DNA of 64,000 nucleotides. Origin: Thinopyrum elongatum (taxonomy: Eukaryota > Streptophyta > Magnoliopsida > Poales > Poaceae). The stretch covers positions 732,294,587 through 732,358,586 of the forward strand of contig CM022303.1 of the NCBI GenBank assembly GCA_011799875.1, in the 5' to 3' direction. The notes under the pieces were generated by a model. That model was not told the DNA's origin. It did no database searches and saw only the letters and a program-made list of their open reading frames with translations. Position numbers and translations under genes: made by a program. Each line of letters begins with the position of its first letter. Position 1 is the stretch's first letter. Below are positions 21,292 to 34,700 of the stretch, in pieces.

Positions 21292-22796
21292 TGATACGTC
21301 TCCATCGTATCTATAATTTTTTATTGTTTCATGCCAATATTCTACCACTTTTATATACATTTGGCAACATTTTATATTATTTTTGGGACTAACATACTGA
21401 TCCAGTGCCCAGTGCCAGTTCCTGTTTGTTGCATGTTTTTTGTTTCCCAGAATACCCATATCAAATGAAGTCCAAATGCTATAAAATTTAACGGACAATT
21501 ATTTTGGAATATATGTGATTTTTGGGAAGTGGAATCAACACAAACAGAGGCCCACGGCCTCCACACAACACTGGGGCGCGGGCCCACCCCCAGGCGCACG
21601 GTGGTGCTGTGTGGGCACCCCGTTAGTCGGTTGGGGCTCTTCTTCGGGCGCAAGAAAGCTAATATCCGGAAAACAATCATGTTAAAATGTCAGCCCGATC
21701 GGAGTTATGGATCTCCAGGAATATAAGAAATGGTGAATGGCCAGAAAACAGGAACGCGAAACAGAAGAGAACAGAGAGAGAGATCCAATCTTGGAGGGGC
21801 TCCTGCCCCTCCGCTGCCATGGCGGCCATGGACCAGAGGGGGAACTCTTCTCCCATCTAGGGAGGAGGCCAAGGAAGAAGAAGAGGTAGGGGGCTCTCTC
21901 CCCCTCTCCCCCGGTGGCGCCGGAGTGCTGCCGGGGTAACGATCATAACGGTGATCTACATCAACAACCTCGCTACCATCAACACCAACTTTCTCCCCCT
22001 CTATGCAGCGGTGTGCACATCTTCTCCCCCCTGTAATCTCTACTTAAACATGGTGCTTAATGCTACATATTATTATCCAATGATTTATGGCCATCCTATG
22101 ATGTTTGAGTAGTTTCTTTTTATCCTATGGGTTGATTGATGATCGTGATTGGTTTGAGTTGTATGTTTTATTTCGGTGCTGTCCTATGGTGCTTTCCGTG
22201 TCGCGCAAGCGTAAGGGATCCCCACTGTATGGTTTGCAATACATTCATAATTCTCTTATGGCGGGCGGCTAGAGTGACAGAAGCTTACACCCGAGTAAGG
22301 GGGTTGTTGTGTATGGGAGTAAAGAGGACTTGATACTTAATGCTATGGTTGGGTTTTACCTTAATGATCTTTGGTAGTTGTGGATGCTTGCTAGAGATCC
22401 AATCATAAGTGCATATGATCCAAGTACGGAAAGTATGTTAACTCATGCCTCTCCCTCATATAAAATTGCAACAATGATTACCAGTCTAGTTATCGATTGC
22501 CTTTGGACAAATAACTTTCTTGTGTTACAAATAACTTTCTACTAAAGAACTAACTTTTATTATCTCGCAAGTTACTCCTAGTTTTATTCTCGTTAAGTAC
22601 CTCTAGTCTTATCCTTACACCTACAAAATAGTTTCATACTTGTTCTAGGTAAAGCGAACGTTAAGTGTGCGTAGAGTTGTATCGGTGGTCGATAGACCTT
22701 AAAGGGAATATTAATTCTACCTTCAGCTCCTTGTTGGGTTCGACACTCTTATTTATCGAAAAAGCTACAACTGATCCCTTATACTGTGGGTTATCA
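21292..22796 (+). repeat. LTR downstream of RT-III (different LTR type)
   Basis: Begins TGATACGTCTCC and ends GTGGGTTATCA. The first about 200 bp resemble the other LTRs; the rest is unrelated to the LTR at 19071-20574, so the two are not an ordinary LTR pair. A TATAAGA-like box lies near 21721. The closing segment ('GGGTTCGACACTCTTATTTA') is typical of a separate Triticeae gypsy LTR group. No gene inside. Confidence 0.7.
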
Positions 22797-24125
22797 TGCA
22801 GCAAGCTGGCCCAATCCTTTTTGTAGAAAAGGACAAGCCGGAACAATCTCTTATAGTAAGTAAAGCGTTCTCGAGGACACATTGGAATTTCATCTAGTCA
22901 CTTTCATCATGTTTGTTTGATTAGCGTTCGTTACTTTCATAATTTGATATGTGGGTGGACCGGTGCTTGGGTGCTGTTCTTACTTGGACAAACCACCCAC
23001 TTATGATTACCCCCTCTTGCAAGCATCCGCAACTACGAAAGAAGAATTAAGATAACTCTAACCATAGCATTAAACATATGGATCCAAATCAGCCCCTTAC
23101 GGAATAGCGCATAAACTAGGGCTTAACCTTCTGTCACTCTAGCAAACCATCATCTAATTACTACTCCACAATGCATTCCCTTAGGCCCGAAGATGGTGAA
23201 GTGTCATGTAGTCGACGTTCACATGATACCACAAAGAGAATCAACAACATACATACCATCAAAATATCGAACGAATACCAAATTCACATGATTACATATG
23301 ACAAGACTTCTCCCATGTCCTCAAGAACAAATGTAACTACTCACAAATCATACTCATGTCCAAGATCAGAGGGGTATTGAATAGCATAATAGATCTGAAC
23401 ATATAATCTTCCACCAAAAAAACCAACAAGCATCAACTACGAGATGTAATCAACACTACTAGCAACCCACAGGTACCAATCTGAGGTTTTGATACAAAGT
23501 TCAAATACAAGATATGAACTAGGGTTTGAGATGAGATGGTGCTGGTGAAGATGTTGATGAAGATTAGTCCTCCCATGATGAGAGGATCACTGGTGATGTC
23601 GACGGCGACGATTTCCCCCTCCCGGAGGGAAGTATCCCCGGTAGAATCTCTCTGCCGGAGAGCAAAAGTGCTCCTGCCCGGGTTTCGCCTCGAGACGGCG
23701 GCGTACCATCCCGAAACTCTTCTCTATAATTTTTTTAGGTTAAATGCACTTATATACCAGAAAATGGGGGCCAGAAGTGGGCTAGGGGCTCCACGAGGTA
23801 CCAGGGCGCGCCTGGGGGGGGGGGTGGCGTGCCCTGGTGCCTCATGGGCACCTGGGTGGCCCCCTCTGGTACTTATTTTTTCCAGTATTTTTTGTCTATT
23901 CCAAAATAATTCTCCGTCAAATTTTAGCTCATTTGGAGATGTGCAGAATAGGTATCTTGACATAGCTTTTTTAGGTCCAGAATTCCAGTTGCCGGCATTC
24001 TCCTTCTTTGTGTGAATCTTGCATATTAAGAGAAAAAAGGCATTAGAATTGCTCCACAAAGTATTATATTGATTTAAAACACTATAAATAACAGTAGTAA
24101 AACATGATGCAAAATGGACGTATCA
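22797..24125 (-). repeat. Inverted LTR, 3'-truncated
   Basis: On the minus strand it starts TGATACGTCCATTTTGCATC at 24125 and proceeds leftward to 22797, where it abuts the end of the forward LTR. It seems to lack its final about 200 bp (no GGGTTCGACACTC-type ending). No matching 5-bp duplication is visible: TATCA on the left, GCGAG on the right. The 159-codon ORF inside (23536-24015) lies on the opposite strand to the LTR and has no recognisable domain. Confidence 0.65.
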
Positions 24126-24593
24126 GCGAGCGAGCACGGCAGGGAGGGGGTGCAGAGGTTTGAATAGTGGGCACCGACCATGGAGAACGGGAGCGTTGGG
24201 CGGCGGGGGGGGCAGTGCTTATTTGGGGACAAATGGTGATTTGGGGGCAGCGGGTGCCGATTTGGGTGAAAAAAATAGAGAAACGCTGCGAGGGAGAATT
24301 TTTTTAATAAGTCCCTCCCGCCAACTATAAGCCAAGTACCGTCTGCTTAGAGCACTCGGCATACACATTGGTAAACCAAGTGTCTTTTATCAGCCACTCC
24401 ATGTAAATCATTATTTTATTATTATATTAGTTTGGGTAGTTAATATTTTATGTATGTTTTTCCTTTGATTTTATTTATGTTTTTCTATTGTATTGGATAT
24501 TTTCCCTCCACACCAGGTGCGATAAATTCGGAAATGGTTTCTCACCCTCGCACTCTTGCGTGGTTACCGGCGAAACCCTACTCCGTGGGCCCA
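24126..24593. other. Unassigned sequence before RT-IV
   Basis: No gene or clear element. G-rich at first, then AT-rich. It ends in the 36-bp block shared with 2865-2903. Together with 36122-38353 it is the sequence into which RT-IV inserted. Confidence 0.5.
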
Positions 24594-26239
24594 TGATACG
24601 TCTCCAACGTATCTATAATTTATGAATTATTCATGTTGTTATATTATCATTCTTGGATGTTGTACAATCATTTTATAGCAACTTTATATCATTTTTTGGG
24701 ACTAACCTATTGACATAGTGCCCAATGCCAGTTGCTGTTCTTTGCTTTTTTTTACATCACAAAAAATCAATACCAAACGGAGTCCAAACGCAGCGAAACT
24801 TTTTGAAGATTTTTTTGGACCAGAAGACATCCAGTGGGCCAAAGAAGTACCAGAGGGGTGCCCCGAGGGGGGCACAACCCACCTGGGCGCGCCTGGAGGC
24901 CTAGGCACGCCCTAGTGGGTTGTGCACACCTCGGTGGCCTCCCGCACCGCCTATTCGCCCTATAAATTCCCAAATATTCCAAAACCCCCAAATGTAACCC
25001 TAGATCAGAAGTTCCGCCGCTGCAAGCCTCTGTAGCCACGAAAAACCAATCTAGACCCCGTTCCGGCACCCTGCCAGAGGGGGGAATCATCGCCGGTGGC
25101 CATCTTCATCTTCCCAGCGGCTACCATGATGAGGAGGGAGTAGTCCACTCTCGGGGCTGAGGGTTTGTACCAGTATCTATGTGTTTAATCTCTCTCTCTC
25201 TCTCGTGTTCTTGAGATGTCACGATCTTGATGTATCGCGGGCTTTGTTAATATAGTCAGATCATATGGTGTTTTCCCCTCTCTATCTTGTTGTGAATTGA
25301 GTTTTCCCTTTGAGATTTCGTTCTTATCGGATTGAATACTTTTATGGATTTGAGAGCACTTGATATATGTCTTGCATATGAATACTCGTGGTGACAATGG
25401 GGTATTTTATTGATTCACTTAAGATATGTTTTGGCACTCAACTCACGGATTCCTTAGGTGACATTGGGGTAATCTATGCATAGGGGTTGATGCACATTCT
25501 CGCCTTTTGTTTCTCCGGTAGAAATCTTGGGGCAGTCTTTGAGGTTCTTTCTATTGGATTGAGTATTATGAATCTGAATTTGCTTTGGTGTTATTTTAAT
25601 AAGAACTCTTGATAGATCGATCGGAAAGAATAACTTAGTGTTATTTTAGTACAAACTCTTGATAGATCTATCGGAAAGAATAACTTGGTGTTATTTTAGT
25701 ACGAACTCTTCGATAGATCGATCAGAAAGAATAGCTACAAACAATTTCTTCTTATGTTCTCCCCTCGATAGGAACTTTGGAGTGATTCTTCATCGCACGT
25801 TAAGGGATGGTTATTTATATGATCCAATTATATTAGCATTGTTGAGAGATTGCACTAGCAAAAGTACGGACCCTAGGCCTCATTTTCAAGCATTGCAATA
25901 CCATTTGTGCTCCGTTTTATCAATTGCTACCTTGCTGATTTTTATTGTTCCTATTACAAAAACCAATATCTACTATCATTACTACGCTTTTATTACCATC
26001 TCTTTGCCAAACTAGTGCACCTATACAAATTACCATTGTATTTGGTGTGCTTGGGACACAAGAGACTCTTTGTTATTTGGTTGCAGGGTTGCTTGAGAGA
26101 GATCATCTTCGTCCTGCACCTCCCACGGATTGATAAACCTTAGGTCATCCACTTGAGGGAAAATTGCTACTATCTTACAAAACTCTGCGCTTGGAGGCCT
26201 AACACAAGTCTACAGGAACAAGTTGCGTAGTAGACATCA
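24594..26239 (+). repeat. RT-IV 5' LTR
   Basis: 1,646 bp, TG...CA ends, TATAAAT box at 24961-24967 (the likely promoter), and the three-unit 50-bp repeat at 25587-25736. No gene. Confidence 0.9.
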
Positions 26240-26249
26240 AGCTCTTTTT

Positions 26250-26267
26250 TGGCGCCGTTGCCGGGGA
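26250..26267 (+). other. RT-IV primer-binding site (tRNA-Asp)
   Basis: TGGCGCCGTTGCCGGGGA, a perfect complement of the plant tRNA-Asp 3' end, 10 bp after the LTR. Confidence 0.9.
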
Positions 26268-26361
26268 GGTGAGTGCTTGAAGGTATATCTTTAGATCTTG
26301 CAATCGAATCTTTTAGTTTCTTGTTTTATCACTAGTTTGGTTTAAAGAAAACTACAAAAAA

Positions 26362-27143
26362 ATGGAATTGAGCTTGCATCATATTGTTCATCTTTATAAT
26401 GTCTTTCGTGAAAATGATGGAAAGGAAAATTATGCTCAATTGATAGAAGAAGAATTCTATAAAATGTTTGACAAAAAATCTTTGAATGATGAGCATGATT
26501 GCAATGTTGTTGGTACGAATTCTTTGAATATCCATGATGCTAATGATATGCAAAACCATAAGCTTGGGGATGCTATGTTGGATGAAGATGATATTTTTAG
26601 TCCCCCAAGTTTTGATTAGAAAATTTATTATGATGAAAGCATGATATTTATGATTATTATGGTGATGACATGTATGCTATAAAGAGTAATAATATCCATG
26701 AAACTTTTCATCATGATTTTAATGCTCAATATGATTATGCCAATCAAGAATCACATGATGGCTATTTTGTTGAGTTTGCTCCCACTACTATTCATGAGAA
26801 TAAATTTGCTTATTTGGAGAGTAATAAAATTTCTATGCTTATGTATCATGAAAAGAATGCTTTATGTGATAGCTATATTTTTGAATTCATTCATGATGCG
26901 ACTGAAAATTATTATGAGAGAGGAACATATGCTTTTACTTATTGCAATATTATCAAGTTTCGTCTCTATGTGTTGAAAATCTTGAAGTTTTGCTTGTTTT
27001 GCCTTCCTATGCTAGTTGATTCTTGTTCCCATAAGTTGTTTGCTCACAAAATCCCTATGCATAGGAAGTGGGTTAGGCTTAAATGTGCTAGTCATATGCT
27101 TCATGATGCTCTGTTTGTGTTTCAATTCTTTACTTCTATGTGA
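26362..27143 (+). pseudogene. RT-IV copy of the unrecognised 261-residue ORF, broken
   Basis: Same gene and position as 17468-18253, about 95% identical by eye. A TAG at 26617-26619 replaces the Glu codon after 'PPSFD', and a short deletion near 26640-26655 shifts the frame. The remainder is open from 26670 to 27143 and keeps 'ENYYERG' and 'MHRKWVRLKC'. It is not translatable as one protein. Confidence 0.75.
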
Positions 27144-30100
27144 GCATCATTGAAATCATCATGCCTAGCTAAAAGGCATAAAAGAAAAGCGCTTGTTGGG
27201 AGACAACCCAACACTTTTACCTACTGTTTTTGTGTGTTCACATGGTTAGGATACTGTAGTTATCTTGTTTTATAGCTTTTGTTTCAATAAAGTGCCAAGT
27301 AAAGACTTTGGGATAGTGTGGATGATAGTTGACTTGATTCTAAAAAAAACAGAAACCTTTGCGTCAAGTGCATAAATTCCTGTCTTTTAATGAATAGTGG
27401 AAAAATTCTGAGTTTTTTTAAAGTTGATGGGTATATAAATTTTATACGTTGTCATAATTTTTCAGAACTTTTGGAGTAACAGAAATATGACCTTAATTCA
27501 GATCTTTACGTACTGTTCTGTTTTTGACAGATTCTGTTTTCAATGCATAGTTTGCTTGTTTTATGGTTTCCATGGCTTATATTGCTTAATATAAATGGTG
27601 GAAATTGTAGAATACAGTAGGCATTGTTTGAGAACAATTCTGAATCTTGTATTTGACAGTACCAAAGTGAATGATTTGTCTTTATCATACTAACCCATCT
27701 CACGAAGTTCCGTTATGTTTTGTGTGATTGAAGTTTTCAAGTTTTGGGTGAGATATCGATATGAGGAGAACAAGGAGTGACAAGACCCTAAGCTTGGGGA
27801 TGCCCAAGGCACCCCCAAGGCAATATTCAAGGAATATCCAATCAACTAAGCTTGGGGATGCCCCGGAGGGCATCCCCTCTTTCGTCTCCGACATTATCGG
27901 TAATCTCACTTGGAGCTATAATTTTATTCGTCACATGATAAGAGTTTTGCATGGAGAGTCATTTTATTTTATTAGGATTTTCTTGCTTTTATTTATAATA
28001 ATCATTTGCATCTCCTACTTCAATAAAAGTGGCAAGTATAGCCTTCACCATGCTTATTTTGCAAGTATGTGAGTTGCTGTTTCAAAACAGAAAGTTTGTC
28101 GTTGTTGCAATAATTATCCATAAAAGTCAGAATGTGATAAAATGTTGAATTTTTTTTTGCAAATTAAACAATAATAAATTTTCTACAGTGTGGTAAATTT
28201 TCAGAATTTTTGGAGTTAGGTAGATTGCTGTTATGTTTGCATTGTGTGCAAATGTTTGCTTGTTTAATGATTCTATTTGAGGAAGGAAATATTAAATATG
28301 CAGAGGCATTTAGTATGCAATGTTTAATAATGATTTTAGTGATTTTCTACAGTAAAGAATGATAAGGTTTTTGCATTGATTTATACTAACTTATCTCACG
28401 AGTTCTTGTTGAGTTTTGTGTGGATGAAGTTTTTAAGATTTAGGGAAACCGTGATATAAAAGGAATTAAGGAGACACAAAAGTTCAATATTGGGGATACC
28501 CAAGGCATCCCAAGTTAATATTTCAAGAAGTCTCAAGCATCTAAGCTTGGGGATGCCACGGTAGGCATCCCACCTTTCTTCATCAACAATTATCGGTTAG
28601 TATCGGTTGAGCCTAAGTTTTTGCTTCTTCACATGAGTTGTGCTATTCTTGGAATGTAATTTTATTTTGTTTTTCATTTTTCTTTCTGTTTTAATAAAAT
28701 ACTTAGATCTGAAAGTTTTAAATAAGAGAGTCCTCAATTAGCTACCTATTTACTTAACTACTCGCTTGATCTTCAATTATATCTTTTTGGAGTAGCTTGT
28801 CATTTACTCTTGTGCTTCACTTATATCCTATGAGTAAATTGTTGAATGAATTGAATATCATGAAGTTGAAATTATATCATGCCTAGTGGTAGCTTCACAT
28901 TGGATTTAGAAAGTGAAATCTTTTGAAGCTTGACAATCACAATATTGGTCATATAAGCAATTCATGAATGATTAGTATAAGGAAGAGAACTTTCACATGC
29001 AAATATATTATCTTGGACATCTTCTATGAGTGTGTATACCCATTAATTATTTTCAAACATGAGCAAATTAGTTGAAGTTGGACAAGGAAGACAACGTAAT
29101 GAGTTATGGTTGTGTATATTTGCATAGAAGTTATATTGTCATGGATCCTCCAACATGTGGTGTTTGCCTAGGATCTTTTGCTAGCCAAAAATTCGTACTT
29201 AGTAGAGATACTACTTGTGCATCCAAAAACCCTTAAACCCATTTTCTTGCCATGAGTGTCCACCATACCTACCTATATGCGGTATTTCCATGCCGTTCTA
29301 AGCAAATTTGTATGTGCCATGTCTAATTTTCAAAATAAATTTCCTTTTTGTGTGCTCGTACCGCTCATGAAGCGGCAGGGGGTGGCCAATATTTTCCATG
29401 CTAGATGTGTTATTCTCAAGATGAGTGTTTATTCACTTGTCATTGCACGAGAGTGCGGCGGTAATAGGGATGCCCAGTCCCGAAATGAAAAAGAAATTTT
29501 TTCTGTTGTCAAATAATAAATTTCTTGGAAAGTGTTGGTATGGAGGGCACCCGTGGATACGGCTAGCCATGGAAAGTGAAAGAAATGGTGGAAAAAGGAA
29601 TAAACTTTATTTTTTGTTTGGGAACCGCCTATGATATATCTCGCATGGAAAGTGTTGGGAATTACTCGGTCATTTTCGTTCACGGAAAAGTATGCCTCTC
29701 AAAATTTTTATCTCTCAATTTAAGCTTTGAGCTCTGGCACCTCTACAAATCCCTACTTCCCTCTGCGAAGGGCCTATCTTTTACTTTTCAGTATTTACTT
29801 TTACGCAAAGAGTCAATAGTTTACATCCTCATTCAACCTCAATTATTCTCTAGTTGGCAAGCATCATGTGGTGGTGAAAGATCTAGGCACATATAACCAG
29901 TTAAATATATTTGATCATGATTTATTATTGTTGACAATTATCTATATGATAAATGAGTTGGGAGGCAAAACATTAAGCCCCTATCTTTCTCTGTGTTCGA
30001 TGGATGCCATTTGTTCTAATAATATGCTTTGAGTAGTAGCAATCATGGAATTCTATATGGTGAATGAGTATGTGGAGCTCTTACTTAGACTCTGGTGAAT

Positions 30101-30363
30101 AAGTTGAATTGCAATTGTTTGGTGACTAAGAATATAGGTTGTTGAGTTTCAAGAGAATTCTTTATTTGAACCTTAACATGTGAATTGATTGCTAATTTAA
30201 CATGAGAAGTTTTATAAGAAAGAATTGCTGTTATGAGGCTAGGAAAAGCGATTGAAATTATCATTGATCAAACTTGTGCACTTTACTAGCATTCACACTT
30301 CATAAATTATTTCTTTTATCATTTACCTACTCGAGGACGAGTAGGAATTAAGCTTGGGGATGC
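27144..30363 (+). repeat. RT-IV internal domain, non-coding part
   Basis: 3.2 kb with no gene I can support. AT-rich, with recurrent 'AAGCTTGGGGATGC' + 'GGCATCCC' blocks at about 27790, 27848, 28490 and 28545. These look like duplicated polypurine-tract-like segments. It ends at the polypurine-like sequence 30346-30363. Confidence 0.75.
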
Positions 30364-31790
30364 TGATACGTCTCCAACGTATCTATAATTTATGAAGTAT
30401 TCAAGCTGTTATATTATCATTCTTGGATGTTTTACAATCATTTTATAGCAACTTTATATTAATTTTTGGGACTAACCTATTGACATAGTGCCCAATGCCA
30501 GTTGTTGTTTTTTGCTTGTTTTTTTTACATCGCACAAAATCAATACCAAACGGAGTCCAAACGCAGCGGAACTTTTTGGAGTTTTTTTTTTGGACCAGAA
30601 GACATCCAGTGGACCAAAGAAGTACCAGAAGACATCCAGTCCAAGCGCCCTGGTGGGTTGTGCCCACCTCGGTGGCCTCCCGCACTACATATTCGCCCTA
30701 TAAATTCCCAAATATTCCAAAACCCCCGAATTTAACACTAGATCAGAAGTTCCACCGCCGCAAGCCTTTGTAGCCACGAAAAACCAATCTAGACCCCGTT
30801 CTGGCACCCTGCCGGAAGGGGGAATCATCACCGGTCGCCATCTTCATCATCCCGGCGGCCACCATGATGAGGAGGGAGTAGTCCACCCTCGGGGCTGAGG
30901 GTTTGTACCAGTAGCTATGTGTTTAATCTCTTTCTCGTGTTGTTGAGATGTCACGATCTTGATGTATCTCGGGCTTTGTTACTATAGTTAGATCATATGG
31001 TGTTTTCCCCTGTCTATCTTGCTGTGAATTGAGTTTTCCCTTTGAGATTTTGTTCTTATCGGATTGAATACTTTTATGGATTTGAGAGCACTTGATATAT
31101 GTCTTGCATATGAATACTCGTGGTGACAATGGGGTATTATATTGATTCACTTGAGATATGTTTTGGCACTCAACTCACGGATTCCCAAGGTGACATTGGG
31201 GTAATCTATGCATAGGGGTTGATGCACGTTCTCGTCTTTTGTTTCTCCGGTAGAAATCTTGGGGCACTCTTTGAGGTTCTTTGTGTTGGATTGAGTATTA
31301 TGAATCTGAATTTGCTTTGGTGTTATTTTAGTACGAACTCTTGATAGATCGATCGGAAAGAATAACTTAGTGTTATTTTAGTACGAACTCTTGATAGATC
31401 GATCGAAACAATAACTTGGTGTTATTTTAGTACGAACTCTTGGATAGATCGATCGGAAAGAATAGCTATAAACAATTTCTTCTTATGTTCTCCGCTCGAT
31501 AGGAACTTTGGAGTGATTCTTCATCGCACGTTGAGGTATGGTTATATGATCCAATTATATTAGCATTGTTGAGAGATTGCACTAGCAAAAGTACGGACCC
31601 TAGGCCTCATTTTCAAGCATTGCAATACCGTTTGTGCTCCATTTTATCAATTGCTACCTTGCTGTTTTTAATTGTTCCTATTACAAAAACCAATATCTAC
31701 TATCATTACTACGCTTTTATTACCATCTCTTCGCCGAACTAGTGCACATATACAAATTACCATTGTATTTGGTGTGTTGGGGACACAAGA
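30364..31790 (+). repeat. RT-IV 3' LTR, first part
   Basis: TATAAAT box at 30699-30705 and the 50-bp tandem units at 31319-31467. About 65 bp present in the 5' LTR are replaced near 30620 by a small duplication of 'AGAAGACATCCAGT'. It is interrupted at 31790 by a solo LTR. Confidence 0.9.
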
Positions 31791-34700
31791 TGTGATGACC
31801 CCGGCTTAATCGTGCACTAAGCATACACGCAAATGCACACGATCAAGCCTAAGGACTCACTTGAAGATATCACAACACAATTCTAAAACATAAATAAAGT
31901 CATACAAGCTTTATATTACAAGCCAGGGCCTCGAGGGCTCGAATGCATAGCTCGATGGCATACAAGCGTCAGCGGAAGCATCAGATATCTGGGTACAGAT
32001 ATATTACAGAGAGAGACAAGCCTTCACAGAGACGGGGCAAAATAAAATACTACGATCGAAAGGCGTGGGCCTCCTGCCCTGGACCCTCCGAATCCTACTC
32101 CTGGTCGACGGTCGGCTCCTCGTAGTAGTAGTACTCTCCGGGCTGGTGGTAGTAGTGGTCGTCGACTGGGACGTCTGGCTCAGGGGCTCCGTCGTCTGGT
32201 GGCATCAATTGGATATTGGGAAAAAGAAAGTAAAGCAAACATGAGTACTCATCCGAAGTACTCAGCAAGCAAGGATCTACACTACATATGCAATATTTTC
32301 AAAGGGGGATGAATATGTCGACTGGGCTGCAGAAATGCCGGAATAGAGGGGAAAAGCCTAGTCCTATCGAAGACTAGCATCTTCAGCATCTTCATCAGTC
32401 TTGCAGCATTAGAAGAGAGCAGAATAACATAATGTAAAGTATAGTAGTAATGTCATCAACTTCGGCCAGAGATTCTTCCTCGACTCCCTGCGAGAAAGCA
32501 ATCCCAGAGCCGTACTATCCAGTTCTCATCTCAAGTCATCTTCTAGTTGTACCGATCGGGATACAACTCTGAGTGTCCGTTACCGTAGGACAGGCTATCG
32601 ATAGAAGTTTCTTCCCTGCAGGGGTGCACCAACTTACCCACCACGCTCGCTTAACTCCGGCCGGACACACTTTTCTGGGTCATGCCCGGCCTCGGCTAAG
32701 CAACACGCCGCAACCCGACCAAATACTTAACAGAGAGGTTAGCACGCCGGACTAAACCTATGCCCCCAGGGGTCTTGGGCCATCGCACTGGGAACTCCTG
32801 CACATTGCGTCAGGCTGCCGAGAGCAGACCTAGCAACCCCTTAATACAAGCGCAGTTGCTTAACCAGTCCAACTCGGCGCGCCCCGCTCAGTCGCTGACG
32901 TCCGTTAAGCTCCTGCTGAAGTATACGACGCAGAACGCCCATACTATGCCCACGTGATGGTTAGTGCTATTAGGCCAGAGGCCCCTCGGATCAAATATCC
33001 AAACTGTTTAGTGGTTTAGGAGCGCGCGGTAACGAGCAGAGACTCACGATCGATGTGACCCCGTCGCCCCATCTCGAGGACTTGCGGCAAGGGCTAAGAA
33101 TGCCCGGCCACGCCTCGTGTTATCTCGCGGGCACCATCCAGGTCAACCCGTCTCCACATCACTTCGCATTAAGCTCGCGCGGGTACCCCTCAGGGCCGAC
33201 CCGTCTTTAGTAACATGGTTCAGTACAAGTCACAGTATCAAAGGTAACCGTGTGTGTGACACCAAGGGGAACCCTGAGGAATCACCCTCGATTGAGTCCC
33301 ACCTGATGTTCTCATCAAGGTGAACGAATGAGGAATCACCCTTGAGGTCCACACTTGAAGCGTTGCACGATGACGCTGTTATCGGGGGTGGTGTAGGAGG
33401 AATCACCCTCGCTTACCACGACCGAGTAACTAACCTACAAGGTTATCATCAGAAGTGCTGACGAGGTATCACCCTCGGCACTCGATAGTAACCCAGTAGT
33501 GTCGGCAACTAAGGGGAAATTGATGTGCGGTGCCGGGGCCTGGTCTTCAATCCCGTTGATCAGGTCTTCTGATATCCAGCGGGGCAGTCGGGATCAAGTG
33601 GGGTCTCTGATTGGTCTCTACCCAGCCTATACTAAGCAGTCTAGGATAACCAGGTAGGTAACAAAGCAGGTTACAATAAACAGGCTATGCAGCAGATATA
33701 GGAGAGCAGTAACAGTAGCAGTTCTAATGCAAGCATAAGAGAGAAGAGAATAGGCGATATAGGCATGTTCAAAATGGGGGTGCTTGCCTGTTTGCTCTGG
33801 GGCAAGGGCAAGGTCGTCGGTGGTGTCGTCGGGGACGTAGCTGTACTCCGGAGCTGCGTCTGCCTCGGGAGCTACGTTAATGTCAGGGTCTACCGAGAGA
33901 GAAGAGGGGGAAGAAATAGGTAAACATAATGCAAACAGATGCAACACAGTGCGTGCGATGCTATCATGCAGTGCAGGGTTGCCTAAATATGCATCTAAGT
34001 CATTTTAGTTATTTTTAAAATTATTCTGGGATTTATTTACTGGTGTGTGTGCACTATTCATCTACCGGAATCGGGCTCGGGGTTACGAGTTCTCCTACGT
34101 AGGAGGTTCCGGCAAGGAAACAGACGGCACAATCAGACTCGTCTCGTCGTTCCGAGCAACTTTCATGTTTTAACTTTTTCAATCCGAGGTACGGTTTAAA
34201 AGTTATTAATTTTTAAAGATTTATTGATTTTCTGGAATTTATCTACTTTAACAGAAATTGAAATATGACGTCAGCAGCGACGTCAGCAGGTCAAACCGGC
34301 TGTCCAGAGACAAAGCTGACCTGTGGGTCCAGTGGGACCCACAAGTCAGTGGCTGAGCTAACTAAACAGAGTTAGTTTAATCTAATTAGGTTAGTTAGCG
34401 GGTGGGCCCCAGTAGTCAGTGACTGATTAATGTTTTAATTAGCTAATTATTCTTTTATTTTAAAATGTTTATTTCTGTGGGACCCACACGTCAGTCTCAG
34501 TGGTGAACAGTGCCGCGTGATGACCAGGTCAATCGGGCCCGTGGGGCCAAGCGGTCAGCGGCACAGATCAGGCCACGTCGGCGCCAGCTCGGATGCCAGC
34601 ACCGGAGTGCTCCGACGAGGCCGCGCGACGGCGAGCAACTCCGGCGAGCCCGGGTTTTGTGCACAGTGGCCCGTTTCGCCCGATTCTTGCGGCGTTTGGA

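Noticed and set aside
23536..24015. 159-codon plus-strand ORF
   Set aside because: Runs against the orientation of the LTR containing it and has no recognisable motif.
24340..24400. Possible remnant of another CACTA end (GCACTCGGCAT motif)
   Set aside because: One short motif without a CACTA terminus, inverted partner or target duplication.
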